Of a stretch of DNA of 64,000 nt, positions 20,349 to 30,988 are shown piece after piece. Where the stretch lies: NCBI GenBank assembly GCA_016183815.1, contig JACPDW010000020.1, positions 184,548 through 248,547 on the forward strand. Reading direction: 5' to 3'. Made by a program: the position numbers and the translations under genes. How positions within the stretch are numbered: position 1 is the first letter of the stretch; each line of letters opens with the position of its first letter. The DNA comes from Flavobacteriia bacterium. Lineage in GTDB: Bacteria > Bacteroidota > Bacteroidia > Flavobacteriales_D > Crocinitomicaceae. The notes beneath the pieces were generated by a model. It did no database searches and had not been told where the DNA came from. It saw only the letters and a program-made list of their open reading frames with translations.

Positions 20349-21401
20349 GTGAAATTTTTAAATAAAAATGTTTTTTCGATTACAAAACTAATCCTTTTTG
20401 TGCTTTTTGCTCTTTTATTCTATTTTCAAGTAAAAAATATAGACTTCAGTCAACTCTTTCAAATCTCTGTTAAACATTTTTTTTATTTCATTATCGCATT
20501 TTGCTTATTACCAGTAAACTTATTTTTTGAGTTTAAAAAATGGGATTTAGTGCTAAAAATAATTGAACCTTTCTCCGCATTAAAAATTCGCTTTTATTCT
20601 TTTTTTTCTGGTGTGGTTTCCGCATTTTTAACTCCAAATCTAATTGGGAATTTTATCGGACGGATGTTTTATTTTGAAAGAAAATCTAGAATTCCAATTG
20701 TATTTTTGACCAGTGTTTCCAATTTATCTCAACTGTTCATCAGCATATTTTTAGGAAGTCTAAGTGTATTATTATTACCCTCACTTCCTTTTTTAGCTAA
20801 TATTAATATATTTTGGTTGACAATATTGAGTTTAATTCTCTGTTTTATTTTTCTTTTTGTCTATTTTAATTTTGAAAAGTTTCCATTTATCTTAATTAAC
20901 AAAAAAAAGTGGTTTTTAAAATGTAGAATTTTATTAAAAAATAATATTAGTTTGCGTTATAAATTTTTGTTGTATAGCTTTTTTCGTTTTTTAGTTTTTA
21001 GTGTACAATATAGTTTTTTTATTCAAAGTTTTGGAATTGACCTTTCATTAAAAATCTTATTAATTGTGTGGAGTGTATATTTTTGGTCCTCATTTATCCC
21101 TTCACTTTGGTTTGGAAAATTAATTATTCGTGAGTCACTCGCACTTTGGCTTTTTTCCTATTATGGTTACACTTCTGAAGTGATTTTATCCGCAGCTCTA
21201 TGTATTTGGATTTGTAATCAATTAGTACCCACTTTATTTTTTATTCCTTTTTTAAAAATTAAAAAAAACAATGTTTTAAATTTTTATCTGTCATATTATT
21301 TTTTTAAGCATATTCTTGTACTTTCCGTTTTTTTTTACAAAAAAAACTATATTCAAAAACAGGATAAAACTAAAGGAAATCACTGTTTTGATTCCATTTA
21401 G
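20349..21401 (+). CDS. Integral membrane protein, lysylphosphatidylglycerol synthase TM (UPF0104)-like; GTG start
   Basis: Multiple TM helices; SALKIRFYSFFSGVVSAFLTPNLIGNFIGRMFYFE pattern. Confidence 0.55.
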   Translation: MKFLNKNVFSITKLILFVLFALLFYFQVKNIDFSQLFQISVKHFFYFIIAFCLLPVNLFFEFKKWDLVLKIIEPFSALKIRFYSFFSGVVSAFLTPNLIGNFIGRMFYFERKSRIPIVFLTSVSNLSQLFISIFLGSLSVLLLPSLPFLANINIFWLTILSLILCFIFLFVYFNFEKFPFILINKKKWFLKCRILLKNNISLRYKFLLYSFFRFLVFSVQYSFFIQSFGIDLSLKILLIVWSVYFWSSFIPSLWFGKLIIRESLALWLFSYYGYTSEVILSAALCIWICNQLVPTLFFIPFLKIKKNNVLNFYLSYYFFKHILVLSVFFYKKNYIQKQDKTKGNHCFDSI

Positions 21402-22320
21402 AAATGAAGAAAAGAATTTACCTCATTTAATTTTATCAATTCAAAAATTAAAAGAATTCCCTGCTGAATTTATTTTTATTAACGACCATTCAAGCGACCA
21501 ATCATCTGAGTTAATCCTAAATTCAAGCATTAATAATTTCAAATTTTTAAACCTTGAAAAAGAAAATGGAAAAAAACAGGCATTGGCTCAGGGTGTATAT
21601 TTTTCAAAAACTAAATATGTATTGTGTATTGATGCGGACGCATGGTTTAATCCAAATTATTTTTCTTATTTAAGTTCTAAAAATATTGCAGATATAACGG
21701 TTTTACCTGTAAAATGTCGTTCTACTACTTTAATTCAAACTTTTTTTGATTTGGATTACTATTACCTCAATGCTTTGTCATTTTTACTTTCAAAATATCA
21801 TATATTTATTCAAGCATCTGGAGCTAATCTATTAGTAAATAAAGAATTGTATATAGAATATTTAAAGAACGATAAAAATCAGAATATTAAAAGTGGAGAC
21901 GATTATTTTTTGTTACAATATGCAATAAAAAAGAAATTTTCTATTCAAAATATTTGTGAAGCAGATTTGAGTATTCAAGTCCAAAATCCAAGACTTTTAA
22001 AAGATTTTTTTCATCAAAGAATAAGATGGTACGGTAAAACAACATTGTCTTTTAATTCCATCACATTTATTATTTGTTTAATCAGTTTGTATTGTTCTTT
22101 TTTATGGGTTTTATCTCTTTTCTCTAATTATACGCTTTTAAGTTTAGGAATTAAAATCATTTTCGATGGAATATTATTATTTTATTATCTATTTAAAATC
22201 AGAGAATTAAAAAAACTTTTCCTTTTGCCAATTTTTTCTCTTTTACAAATCCCATATTATTTACTAATTATTTTCTTGACTTTATTTTGGAAAGTTAATT
22301 GGAAAAATAGAGAGATTTGA
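21316..22320 (+). CDS. Family 2 glycosyltransferase
   Basis: ITVLIPFRNEEKNLPHLILSI, FINDHSSDQS, CIDADAWFNPNYF, QRIRWYGK; overlaps end of preceding ORF. Confidence 0.85.
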   Translation: MYFPFFFTKKTIFKNRIKLKEITVLIPFRNEEKNLPHLILSIQKLKEFPAEFIFINDHSSDQSSELILNSSINNFKFLNLEKENGKKQALAQGVYFSKTKYVLCIDADAWFNPNYFSYLSSKNIADITVLPVKCRSTTLIQTFFDLDYYYLNALSFLLSKYHIFIQASGANLLVNKELYIEYLKNDKNQNIKSGDDYFLLQYAIKKKFSIQNICEADLSIQVQNPRLLKDFFHQRIRWYGKTTLSFNSITFIICLISLYCSFLWVLSLFSNYTLLSLGIKIIFDGILLFYYLFKIRELKKLFLLPIFSLLQIPYYLLIIFLTLFWKVNWKNREI

Positions 22321-22430
22321 TGTGTTATTCCAAACATAATACCGAAATCATAAATAATATAGTCCAATTTGAATACATCATATTTTGCCTATTTATTTGT
22401 AAAATCGGCATTAACCATTTTAAAATTAAA

Positions 22431-22459
22431 AATAATCCCGAAAAAATCGGAATTATTTT
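22431..22459. terminator. Terminator hairpin between convergent genes
   Basis: AATAATCCCGA-AAAAA-TCGGAATTATTTT. Confidence 0.6.
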
Positions 22460-22577
22460 ATAATTACAATTGGTATTGATTCTAAATTTCTTTTTAAACT
22501 ATTCTTTGATAGAAAAACTAAAGCACTAAGTTGTTTATTTTAGAACTCAGTTTAATAAATTATAAGAAAAAGAAATT

Positions 22578-23150
22578 TTATTTTTTGATTTTCTCAACAA
22601 CTACATTGTCAATCAAAAATTCTCCAGGTTGTAGCACATTTATTTCGAGTCTAAATTTGTTCATTTTATTTGGTATAGTACAGAGGTACTCAAATTTTTT
22701 CCATTTGTCAATTTTCATATTAGAAGTTACTAAAATGTCCATTTTTCCATCAAATTCAGATGTTCCACCTGCTTTTACAATAAATTTACTTTTATTGTTT
22801 TTAAGCCAAAAACTAACTTTGTAAATCTCGCCAGGTTTTGCATGTATTTCTTTTGACAATCCTGGAGAAAGCCAACCACCTGTTGATTTGCATTTTCTAA
22901 CTTTAAAATGTAAAGATCTTTTGCCATTAATAAAATCTTTATCATTTGAATAAAGGTCAAAATCCGAAGAAGGAACAGTCTTTGGTGTATAAAGAATCCA
23001 ATTTATAGGGAGATTTTTTTTTGTAAATTCAAAACTCCCGTTAAATCCTGCTGCTTTATTTGCATAAAAAAAACTTATGTCCTTTTTTTCACAAGCAAAT
23101 TGAGTTAAAAGTAAAAAAAAATAAAGCAGAAAATTTCTTTTTTTTTTCAT
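22578..23150 (-). CDS. Hypothetical lipoprotein with carbohydrate-binding-like fold
   Basis: Lipobox TQFACEKK; start set at MKKKRNFLLYFFLLLTQFAC. Confidence 0.55.
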   Translation of the reverse strand: MKKKRNFLLYFFLLLTQFACEKKDISFFYANKAAGFNGSFEFTKKNLPINWILYTPKTVPSSDFDLYSNDKDFINGKRSLHFKVRKCKSTGGWLSPGLSKEIHAKPGEIYKVSFWLKNNKSKFIVKAGGTSEFDGKMDILVTSNMKIDKWKKFEYLCTIPNKMNKFRLEINVLQPGEFLIDNVVVEKIKK

Positions 23151-23323
23151 CCTTTTGTTTTTAAACAAATTCAAATTTTACTTATTTTGTAATTAACAAA
23201 TGTAAACAAAATAATTAAACTACACAAAATTAGACTATAATTTGCAAATGAAATTAATACAGTATATTATAAAAACCAAATTATCAATAAATAAATCGAA
23301 AAATAATCGTCCTTTTGAAAATG

Positions 23324-23803
23324 CTATTCCTTAAATGAATAATATTTTTGAGATAAATAACTGATGATAATGATGATTGATGTAGTAATAACCTGACTTG
23401 GAAATGGCCACCAAAAAAATACTTCAACAAATAATTTTAATAAAATGTAGTTTAATAAAAAAAACAATATAACCAATAAAAAATGTCTGAAAAGTTGTTG
23501 TTTTCCTTTTAAATAACTGTCGGACCAGACAATGTATTTGCTTAATAAAAATCCAATCGGAAAGGTGACAATAAAGGAAAATAAAAATGCAGCAACGTGT
23601 GGACTGATTACAATAAAAAAGAATGAAAAATTTTGTTTTTCTAATAAGTGATGATAGGAATAATAATATAAAACAAAACCAAATAAGGTGTTTGATCCAC
23701 CACAAGCAATGTAATAAAACATTTGTTTATTCATTAAATTTTTAAATAATGGATAAAATAAATCGATAAAACTTCTAATTAGATTGGCCATAGTTAGTTG
23801 CAA
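23324..23803 (-). CDS. GtrA-like membrane protein
   Basis: FYYIACGGSNTLFGFVLYYYSYH..., four TM helices, FPIGFLLSKYIVW. Confidence 0.7.
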   Translation of the reverse strand: MQLTMANLIRSFIDLFYPLFKNLMNKQMFYYIACGGSNTLFGFVLYYYSYHHLLEKQNFSFFFIVISPHVAAFLFSFIVTFPIGFLLSKYIVWSDSYLKGKQQLFRHFLLVILFFLLNYILLKLFVEVFFWWPFPSQVITTSIIIIISYLSQKYYSFKE

Positions 23804-26580
23804 TATTTACAATAAGTTGAACTCGCATTGTGTTTGATTTCTTGATCTGGAGCGTACAACTCCTCTAATAATTCTTTCAAAATCGTTGGATACAACTCAA
23901 TTAATTCTGAATAAGAATAATTATCAATATTTAAAGTGAAATGGGTATATTGAGGATTGATTAAAGAATATAAATTACATTCGTCGGCAATCAAATTTTT
24001 TTCTTTATTTAATAAAAAAAGATAGGTGAGTAATTGTAAACCATATTTCTTTTTTTTGCAAAAATCTACTATTTTATTATTGTTAACATTTTCAATATTT
24101 ACATCAGTTTTATCGATTTTACCTGATTTGTAGTCAATTATACGAATAAAATCACCGACTTGGTCTATCCTGTCCACAAATCCTTTTATATTAATTTCTT
24201 TTTCAATTCCTAAAACTTCAATTATTAAAGTGTGAGATAATCTTGCTTCTAAATCCTTAATAAGTAGAGATTGATTTTTTTGTTTAGTCAACCAATTTTT
24301 TTCATTTTTAAGGTAACGAGAAAGTAATTCTAAAGACACTTGATAACTTAAATAATTTTTACCTTGAAGAAATGCTTCTGTTTCATTGTCAAAATGATTG
24401 AGATAAGATTTTTCTAATTCTTTTGGTAAAAGTTCAAACATAAGGTCGTAAACAGGGGGAGTTATAAAAGTTCCTAAGTGAGGGGTGAATAATTTTTCCA
24501 AAACTTCGTGGATAAGAGACCCAAAACTAGAATTTTCAAGTTCTTCTTCCACATTTTCTTGTTCACCAAAACCTAATATAACTTGATAATAAAAATCTAA
24601 AGGACAAGTGAAGAATTTTTTTAATTTGGAAACGGAAAGTCCCTGCGAACAAAAGCGATCAAGTGCTAAAAAGTAATTTTCGTCTTTAATTATTGAATTT
24701 TTTTCATTTTCTTTATTTTTATTTTCTAAAGTATAATCTTTGTAGTTTAAATAAATGTTTGGGTTTTCTTTTGTTAACTCCAGTTCTAATTGAATAAGAT
24801 AACGACTTTTTTCAGATTGACTATATCCTTCATTCCCATCAAAATAAGTGATGTTTAATTCTTTGCAATTTGGTAATAATCGATAAAAATGATGGGCAAA
24901 AACGGCTTGTTTTTCTCGGTTTGTAGGTAGTGAAAAAAAGTGACGCAAATCCATTGGAATATGTGTTTGCATAACAGATGAAGTAGGTAATTTCCCTTCG
25001 TTCATGCCGACAATACAAATTCGTTCAAAATTCAACATTCGAGTTTCTAGTAGTCCCATAATTTGTAATCCATCTGTCGGGTTTCCGTAATAGGAAATAT
25101 TTTGTTTGTTCCAAATACTTTGCAAAATAAAAATGAAACTGTCTAAGTCCATTGAAATAGGGTTTTTTTCAAAGGAACAAAGTAATGAAACCACTTGTTT
25201 GTCGAAAAAGAACAAAGAAGCCCTTTCGATTTCATTTGAAATAGGTATGTTTTCAAAAAGTAATTTGTTTATTAAACGAAGTTGTTGAAGTGCAAAAATC
25301 CAGTTGTTTTCCCAAAGAGTAAATAAATGTTGATGAAGTTGATCTATCTTTTTGTTGATAGAAATAGAACCTAAAGACAAAAAAATGTTGTTGTTTTTAT
25401 TTATTTTTTCCTCTTTTTCAAAAAGAAGTTGTTTTTCTTTTTCATCAGCAAAATGTTGAAAAAAAGGATGGTTCCAACTGTTTAAAATGTCTTTATAATA
25501 AATAGATTTTTTTCTGTGTTTTTTAAATCCTTCTTGAATATGAATTATTATTTCTAGCCAACTTTTGATGGGACTTAAACGAAGAGGTAAACCTAAAGTG
25601 ATGTTTGCTTTTTCCAGTTCGGCAGGTATGTTTTGAAATATTGGTGTGATTAAGTCTTCGTCTGCTAAAAGTAATAAATCGTTTGAAGTCGAATAATTTT
25701 TCTCAAGTAGAATATCAGATACAACTTTAATCTGACCAGTATTTTGTGAACAGGAAATAATCTCAATATTTAGTTTTTTGGTTCGTAAATCATTGCCACA
25801 AAGTTCTAAAATATTCGTGCCAAATTCAGCAAGCAATTTTCTGATAAAAAAACCAGCTTCATGTTTTTCATTTTGAATATAATAAAGGTCGGCATCAACC
25901 CAAAAAGTAGCTTTTTTAAGAGCAATTAATTTTTTAATTATGCTGACTTCTGCATTCGAAAGAGCATTTAATCCAATAAAGAAAAAGGAAGAGTTTTCAA
26001 AAATATCCAATAATTCGAATAAATGGTTGTCAACATACTTATAAATACTCCCTGTCAATGCTTTTTTTTCTTCTTCACATTTTATTTGAAAAGCAGTATA
26101 ATAAGTAGGAATTTTATCCCAAAATTCTAAATATTTTTTTTGATTTTCGGACAGTTTATGTTCGTCAGAAAAACTCCACTGTTCAATATTTTTAACGTCT
26201 TTTAAATTTTTAAATAAATCATTGGTGTTGACTAAAAATCTATCTATTTCATCAAAATCTTGAATTAATGTAGGTGCCCAAACTAAAAAATCTTCAAAAG
26301 TAGAAGTTTTTTTTTTGTCAAATAGTTGACAATGAACTTCATAAAGTAAAAAAAGACTTTGAATGGAATCCATTTTTGAAAAGGGTGAAAATTGTAGAAT
26401 GAATTCATCTATTGTAAAAATTTGAGGGGGGATAAAAGTAGATTTCAGCTTTTTCCACAATTCTTTTTCAATATACAATTTAGCACGTTCAGACGGAATA
26501 ATTAATACTTGTTGAGATAAAGGAACAGTATTGTTCAAAAGTTTTTCAACTACTTTTTCTATAAAAGATACTTGATACAT
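23794..26580 (-). CDS. PD-(D/E)XK nuclease family protein, AddB-like
   Basis: VSKLKKFFTCPLDFYYQVILG, SFGSLIHEVLEKL, GFVDRIDQVGDFIRIIDYKSG, terminal CKYCN. Confidence 0.85.
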   Translation of the reverse strand: MYQVSFIEKVVEKLLNNTVPLSQQVLIIPSERAKLYIEKELWKKLKSTFIPPQIFTIDEFILQFSPFSKMDSIQSLFLLYEVHCQLFDKKKTSTFEDFLVWAPTLIQDFDEIDRFLVNTNDLFKNLKDVKNIEQWSFSDEHKLSENQKKYLEFWDKIPTYYTAFQIKCEEEKKALTGSIYKYVDNHLFELLDIFENSSFFFIGLNALSNAEVSIIKKLIALKKATFWVDADLYYIQNEKHEAGFFIRKLLAEFGTNILELCGNDLRTKKLNIEIISCSQNTGQIKVVSDILLEKNYSTSNDLLLLADEDLITPIFQNIPAELEKANITLGLPLRLSPIKSWLEIIIHIQEGFKKHRKKSIYYKDILNSWNHPFFQHFADEKEKQLLFEKEEKINKNNNIFLSLGSISINKKIDQLHQHLFTLWENNWIFALQQLRLINKLLFENIPISNEIERASLFFFDKQVVSLLCSFEKNPISMDLDSFIFILQSIWNKQNISYYGNPTDGLQIMGLLETRMLNFERICIVGMNEGKLPTSSVMQTHIPMDLRHFFSLPTNREKQAVFAHHFYRLLPNCKELNITYFDGNEGYSQSEKSRYLIQLELELTKENPNIYLNYKDYTLENKNKENEKNSIIKDENYFLALDRFCSQGLSVSKLKKFFTCPLDFYYQVILGFGEQENVEEELENSSFGSLIHEVLEKLFTPHLGTFITPPVYDLMFELLPKELEKSYLNHFDNETEAFLQGKNYLSYQVSLELLSRYLKNEKNWLTKQKNQSLLIKDLEARLSHTLIIEVLGIEKEINIKGFVDRIDQVGDFIRIIDYKSGKIDKTDVNIENVNNNKIVDFCKKKKYGLQLLTYLFLLNKEKNLIADECNLYSLINPQYTHFTLNIDNYSYSELIELYPTILKELLEELYAPDQEIKHNASSTYCKYCN

Positions 26581-26888
26581 TAATTAATCCAAAAATAATT
26601 GTTGTCCCCAAAACAAATTCGATAAAAAATTAACGATTTAACATAAAAATAGATGATTTGAATTGATCTAAATTGAATATGTAATCGGTATGAATTCATT
26701 TTTTTCTGTTTGCTAAATTAATCAAAGTTGAAAACTTTATTAAAAATAAGAATTTTTTATTTAATTTTTTTCTTTGAAATCAACTTCAATTTTCAATTCT
26801 AAATTTTAATAGAAAAAAGAAAATAGTATCGTTCAAAAAAATGAAATTCTGTAACATCATTTTGAGTTTCTTTAATGTCATTTTTCTT

Positions 26889-26904
26889 TATGATATTAAT
26901 CATA
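26889..26904 (+). promoter_or_regulatory. Candidate FNR/CRP-family operator upstream of bcrC
   Basis: Perfect 6-4-6 inverted repeat TATGAT-ATTA-ATCATA, 73 nt upstream of the ATG; one mismatch per half from FNR TTGAT-N4-ATCAA. Confidence 0.35.
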
Positions 26905-26976
26905 GTTTAATAATTTAAATTGCTCTTATTTTGTGGGACATGAAGTACATTAAAACTATAATATAAAACAATTTTT

Positions 26977-28164
26977 ATGAATAATTTAGCAGAGATTATT
27001 GCTGCCTGTAAAGACTTAGCATTTGACTTAGATTTCAAAAGAGCTAAGCAATGGAAAGAAGAAAAAGCAAACAGAGTTGTGGTAGGTTATTTACCAATTT
27101 ATTTTCCAAGAGAAGTCATACACGCAGTAGGTGGATTACCTGTTGCAATTTTTGGAGGTGGTGACCGTAAACAAATCATTAAAGGTGATGCCTATTATCA
27201 ATCATATATTTGTCATATTCCTAGAAGCGTTATTGAATTGGTGTTGGATAAGCATACCGCTCATTTTGATGGATATATTTTCCCTTCAATCTGTGATGTA
27301 ATTAGAAATTTGTCTGGTATTTTTAAACAACAAAATATTGGAAAATTTGTAAAATACATGGATTTTCCACAAAATTTTTTACCACAAGTAGGGGGTGTTT
27401 TTTTGCAACAAGAGATGCAACATGTAGTTGATTATATTACTGAAATTAGTGGAGAAAAACTTACAACAGAAAAATTAAATCATTCTATTTCTTTGTATAA
27501 TACAAATAGAAGATTAATTGAATTTATTTATGACATCAGAGAAAAATACCCATGGAGATTAAGTATTGAAGATGTGTATCATATTATAAGAGCAGGAACT
27601 GTTATTCCTGTAGAAGAACACAATGAGATATTAGAAAAAGTTTGTGCGTTTATAGACCAAGAAATTGGAAAACCACAAGACAAAATAAAAGTTGTAATTT
27701 CTGGAGCTTTTTGTGAGCAACCTGCAATTGGATTGATTAGAGCAATTGAAGAAGCTGGGTGTTATGTAGTGGATGACGACTATCAATTGGGGTCAAGAAT
27801 GATTATTGGTGATATTGATGATAAAACAGATAATCCGTTAGAGGCACTTTCCAATGCGTATATTAAACAAAGTCAATATTCTTCCTCAATTTACGATATT
27901 AGTAATCCAAAAGAATATCGTTTAGCAAAAATTGTTGAAAAAAGAAAAGCAGATGGAGTTATTTTTGCTTCAGCGAGTTTTTGTGACCCGAGTTTATTAG
28001 ATGCACCAATTTTTCAAAATGCATTTGATAGAATGGGAATTAGATACATTGCTTTTCAATACAGTGAAAACATTAATCAATTTAAAGTGATTAAAGAACA
28101 AGTTGGAGCATTCTCTGATTCTATTAAGTTGTGGGAAGATGAGCCTATGACTGTTAACGATTAA
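26977..28164 (+). CDS. bcrC: Benzoyl-CoA reductase (class I), gamma/BcrC-type subunit
   Basis: GYLPIYFPREVIHAVGGLPVAIFGGG, FPSICDVIRNLSG, VVISGAFCEQPAIGLIRAIEEAG; 2-hydroxyacyl-CoA dehydratase D-component fold; operon context with bcrB/A/D, oah, dch. Confidence 0.85.
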   Translation: MNNLAEIIAACKDLAFDLDFKRAKQWKEEKANRVVVGYLPIYFPREVIHAVGGLPVAIFGGGDRKQIIKGDAYYQSYICHIPRSVIELVLDKHTAHFDGYIFPSICDVIRNLSGIFKQQNIGKFVKYMDFPQNFLPQVGGVFLQQEMQHVVDYITEISGEKLTTEKLNHSISLYNTNRRLIEFIYDIREKYPWRLSIEDVYHIIRAGTVIPVEEHNEILEKVCAFIDQEIGKPQDKIKVVISGAFCEQPAIGLIRAIEEAGCYVVDDDYQLGSRMIIGDIDDKTDNPLEALSNAYIKQSQYSSSIYDISNPKEYRLAKIVEKRKADGVIFASASFCDPSLLDAPIFQNAFDRMGIRYIAFQYSENINQFKVIKEQVGAFSDSIKLWEDEPMTVND

Positions 28165-28202
28165 CCCTAAAATAAAACAATAATAATCTAAAAATTAAAT
28201 TT

Positions 28203-29489
28203 ATGTCTCAAGAAGCTATAAAAGAACGTAGTATGATTCTTCAAAAAGAAATGGTTGAAGGATTGTTTAATGACTTAGCAAATGCAAAAGAATTAGGTAA
28301 AAAAGTCTGTTACACTTTTGTGCCTGGTAATTTATCTGAACTTATTCGTACTTTCGATTTATTACCGGTTTATCCTGAAATTAATGCATTACAAAGTGCT
28401 ATGAGAAAAAAATCAGCTGGATATATCAAAGAAGCTGAAAAAAATGCTCACTCTGAGGATGTCTGCACTTACGTTAAATGTGATGTAGGTATGTTGATGA
28501 AAGGAAATATTGGTCCAACAGGACAAAAAATCCCTGAACCTGATATTCTTTTGTTAAGTTATACTGGCTGTTTTACTTTTATGAAATGGTTTGAAACCTT
28601 AAAAAGAGAATATCCTAATGCAAAAGTGATCATGATTCATACTCCTTATCAGGAAAATGCTAAAATGACACCTCAAATGATTGAGTATATGGTGAAACAA
28701 TTCAAAGAAGAAGTAATTCCTCAAATGGAAGCGGTTTCAGGCATAAAATACGATGAAAATAAATTGAAAAAAATACTTGAATATTCTAAAGAAGCAGAAG
28801 ATTGGATTACAAAGATTTTTGATACAACCAAACATCGTCCTTCCCCAATTGATGCTTATTTTGCTGGTGTTTATTATATAGGTCCAATTAACATTGGTTT
28901 TAGAGGAACTCCAGAAGCTGTTGAATATTACAAAGAACTATACAATGAAATTCAAGAAAGAATTAAGTTGGGTTTAGGCCCCATCACTCCAGAAGGAGAG
29001 ATGAAAGAGGAAAAATATCGATTAGTAGTTGAAGGTCCTCCAAATTGGACAAACTTCCGCGAATTTTGGAAAATATTTTACGATATGGGAGCAGTAATTG
29101 TTGCTTCTTCTTATACAAAAGTTGGTGGTGTCTATGATTTAGGTTGGAGACATGATCCTTCAAGACCACTAGAAACACTTTCAGAATATTGTATGAATTG
29201 TTATACCAATTTAAATATTCCTCAAAGAATTTCTTTACTGACAAAATGTATTGAAGATTATCAAGCAGATGGATATATAACTAATTCTATCAAAAGTTGT
29301 AATTCATTCTCTGCTGGTCAGTTGGCTATGATGAGAGAAATTGAAGACAAACTTGAAGTACCAGTTGGTTTTATAGAGTCAGATTTGGTTGACCCGAGAT
29401 ATTTTTCTTATTCCAATATCAAAAATAGATTAGAATCCTATTTCCAAATGTTGGCTCAAAGAAAAACAATGGAAAAAACAGAAGCATAA
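28203..29489 (+). CDS. bcrB: Benzoyl-CoA reductase (class I), beta/BcrB-type subunit
   Basis: YTFVPGNLSELIRTFDLLPVYPEINALQSAMRKKSAGYIKEAEKNAHSEDVCTYVKCDVGMLMKGN, SYTGCFTFMKWFETLKREYPNA. Confidence 0.87.
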   Translation: MSQEAIKERSMILQKEMVEGLFNDLANAKELGKKVCYTFVPGNLSELIRTFDLLPVYPEINALQSAMRKKSAGYIKEAEKNAHSEDVCTYVKCDVGMLMKGNIGPTGQKIPEPDILLLSYTGCFTFMKWFETLKREYPNAKVIMIHTPYQENAKMTPQMIEYMVKQFKEEVIPQMEAVSGIKYDENKLKKILEYSKEAEDWITKIFDTTKHRPSPIDAYFAGVYYIGPINIGFRGTPEAVEYYKELYNEIQERIKLGLGPITPEGEMKEEKYRLVVEGPPNWTNFREFWKIFYDMGAVIVASSYTKVGGVYDLGWRHDPSRPLETLSEYCMNCYTNLNIPQRISLLTKCIEDYQADGYITNSIKSCNSFSAGQLAMMREIEDKLEVPVGFIESDLVDPRYFSYSNIKNRLESYFQMLAQRKTMEKTEA

Positions 29490-29509
29490 ACATTAAAATT
29501 TTTTTAAAA

Positions 29510-30931
29510 ATGAATAAATATTATTTAGGTATCGACTTAGGATCAACAACTTCTAAAGCGGTAATAATAAACGAATCGGACGAGATAGTTGGTAGAGGGA
29601 TAACCAACACGAGAGCCAATTATAAAGTAGCTGCTGATATTGCACGAGAAGAGGCCATTTATGATGCACGTTTTACCTTGCTTGAACAAAAAATTGGTAA
29701 AGACAATGCTATAAAAACGGAATTTAAATTTTATATGAAAGACTTAAGAAATGTTTTTCAATATGGTCAATTTAGACGTCGAATGGAAAGTTTAGAAAGA
29801 TTGTTAAATGAAACTGTTTCTTCCTTTACTTATGCAAGCAAAGATAAATTTAAAACTGAACTAGAAAGAATAATTGAGAAAATTCGTCCTCAAATCCGTC
29901 ATGAGTTTATTTCTGAAAATTTAGGTTCAAAAAATCAATTTTTTAGAGATATTGTGAGTGAAAGATATAATTTAGAAGTTGAAAAACTTGGTGGAGAATA
30001 TTACGAACCGTTAATGCTAGCTTTTGATAAAAGTATTACTCCTGTTGAAAACGAAATGGTTGTCTATAATTTTAAAGAACTTGTTCACGAGTCGATGAAT
30101 ATTTTAGATGAAAAATATCGTGGATTGGTTGATCAACAAGAAGATGGAAGCAAAGAAGATTGGTATTATGCTGAACTAAATGTGGTAAAAAATAATTACA
30201 AAACTGTAGAATCTACATTAAGACAACATATTGATGAAATAGCAGATCAAGATATCAATATCGCTAGAATGGTGGGCACGGGTTATGGTCGTGCTTTATT
30301 GCCATTTCCTGAAGATTGTATAAAATCTGAAATTCTTTGTCATGCTTTTGGTGCTCATGCAGTTTTCCCAAATACAAGAACAGTTTTAGACATTGGCGGA
30401 CAAGATACCAAAGCAATTCAAGTAGATAAGCACGGTTTAGTAACTAGTTTTCACATGAACGATCGTTGTGCTGCTGGCTGTGGTAGATATTTAGGTTATA
30501 TAGCTGATGAATTTGGTTTATCGTTAAATGAATTAGGTCCAGAGGCAAATAAAGCTACAAAAGAAACTACGATTTGCTCTACTTGTACTGTGTTTGCAGG
30601 AGCTGAAGTGAAAGAATTATTACATAATGGTGAAGAAAGACCTAATATTTTGGCTGGATTACATAAAGCAATTGTCCAAAGAGCGATGTCTTTAATTGCA
30701 CGTTCAGGTGGTGTGAGAAACGAATTTACTTTTACTGGGGGTGTAGCTAGAAATGAAGCTGTATTGAAATACGTTAAAAAAATGGTTACAGATGCTTATG
30801 GAGAAGTGACTATGAACATTCATACAGATTCAATTTTTATGGGTGCTTTAGGTGGTGCAATGTTCGCTCGTAGAAATATTGAAGTGGATTTGCCAACAAC
30901 AAGCACGACTAAAGAAAAAGTAGAGGAATAA
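29510..30931 (+). CDS. bcrA: Benzoyl-CoA reductase (class I), BcrA-type ATPase subunit
   Basis: YYLGIDLGSTTSKAVII, GTGYGRALLPFPEDCIKSEILCHAFGAHAVFP, VLDIGGQDTKAIQVD, MNDRCAAGCGRYL; long form (473 aa) as in Thauera/Rhodopseudomonas-type BCR. Confidence 0.87.
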   Translation: MNKYYLGIDLGSTTSKAVIINESDEIVGRGITNTRANYKVAADIAREEAIYDARFTLLEQKIGKDNAIKTEFKFYMKDLRNVFQYGQFRRRMESLERLLNETVSSFTYASKDKFKTELERIIEKIRPQIRHEFISENLGSKNQFFRDIVSERYNLEVEKLGGEYYEPLMLAFDKSITPVENEMVVYNFKELVHESMNILDEKYRGLVDQQEDGSKEDWYYAELNVVKNNYKTVESTLRQHIDEIADQDINIARMVGTGYGRALLPFPEDCIKSEILCHAFGAHAVFPNTRTVLDIGGQDTKAIQVDKHGLVTSFHMNDRCAAGCGRYLGYIADEFGLSLNELGPEANKATKETTICSTCTVFAGAEVKELLHNGEERPNILAGLHKAIVQRAMSLIARSGGVRNEFTFTGGVARNEAVLKYVKKMVTDAYGEVTMNIHTDSIFMGALGGAMFARRNIEVDLPTTSTTKEKVEE

Positions 30932-30988
30932 TGAATATAAACAATTGTCTATTGATTTTTTAATTACTAATTTCATCAAAAAAAGTAT

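Noticed and set aside
22339-22476. Full-length mobile element ending in ATTGGTAT
   Set aside because: Only the left roughly 32 bp match the palindromic repeat family; the remainder includes a normal terminator hairpin, so only a half copy is claimed.
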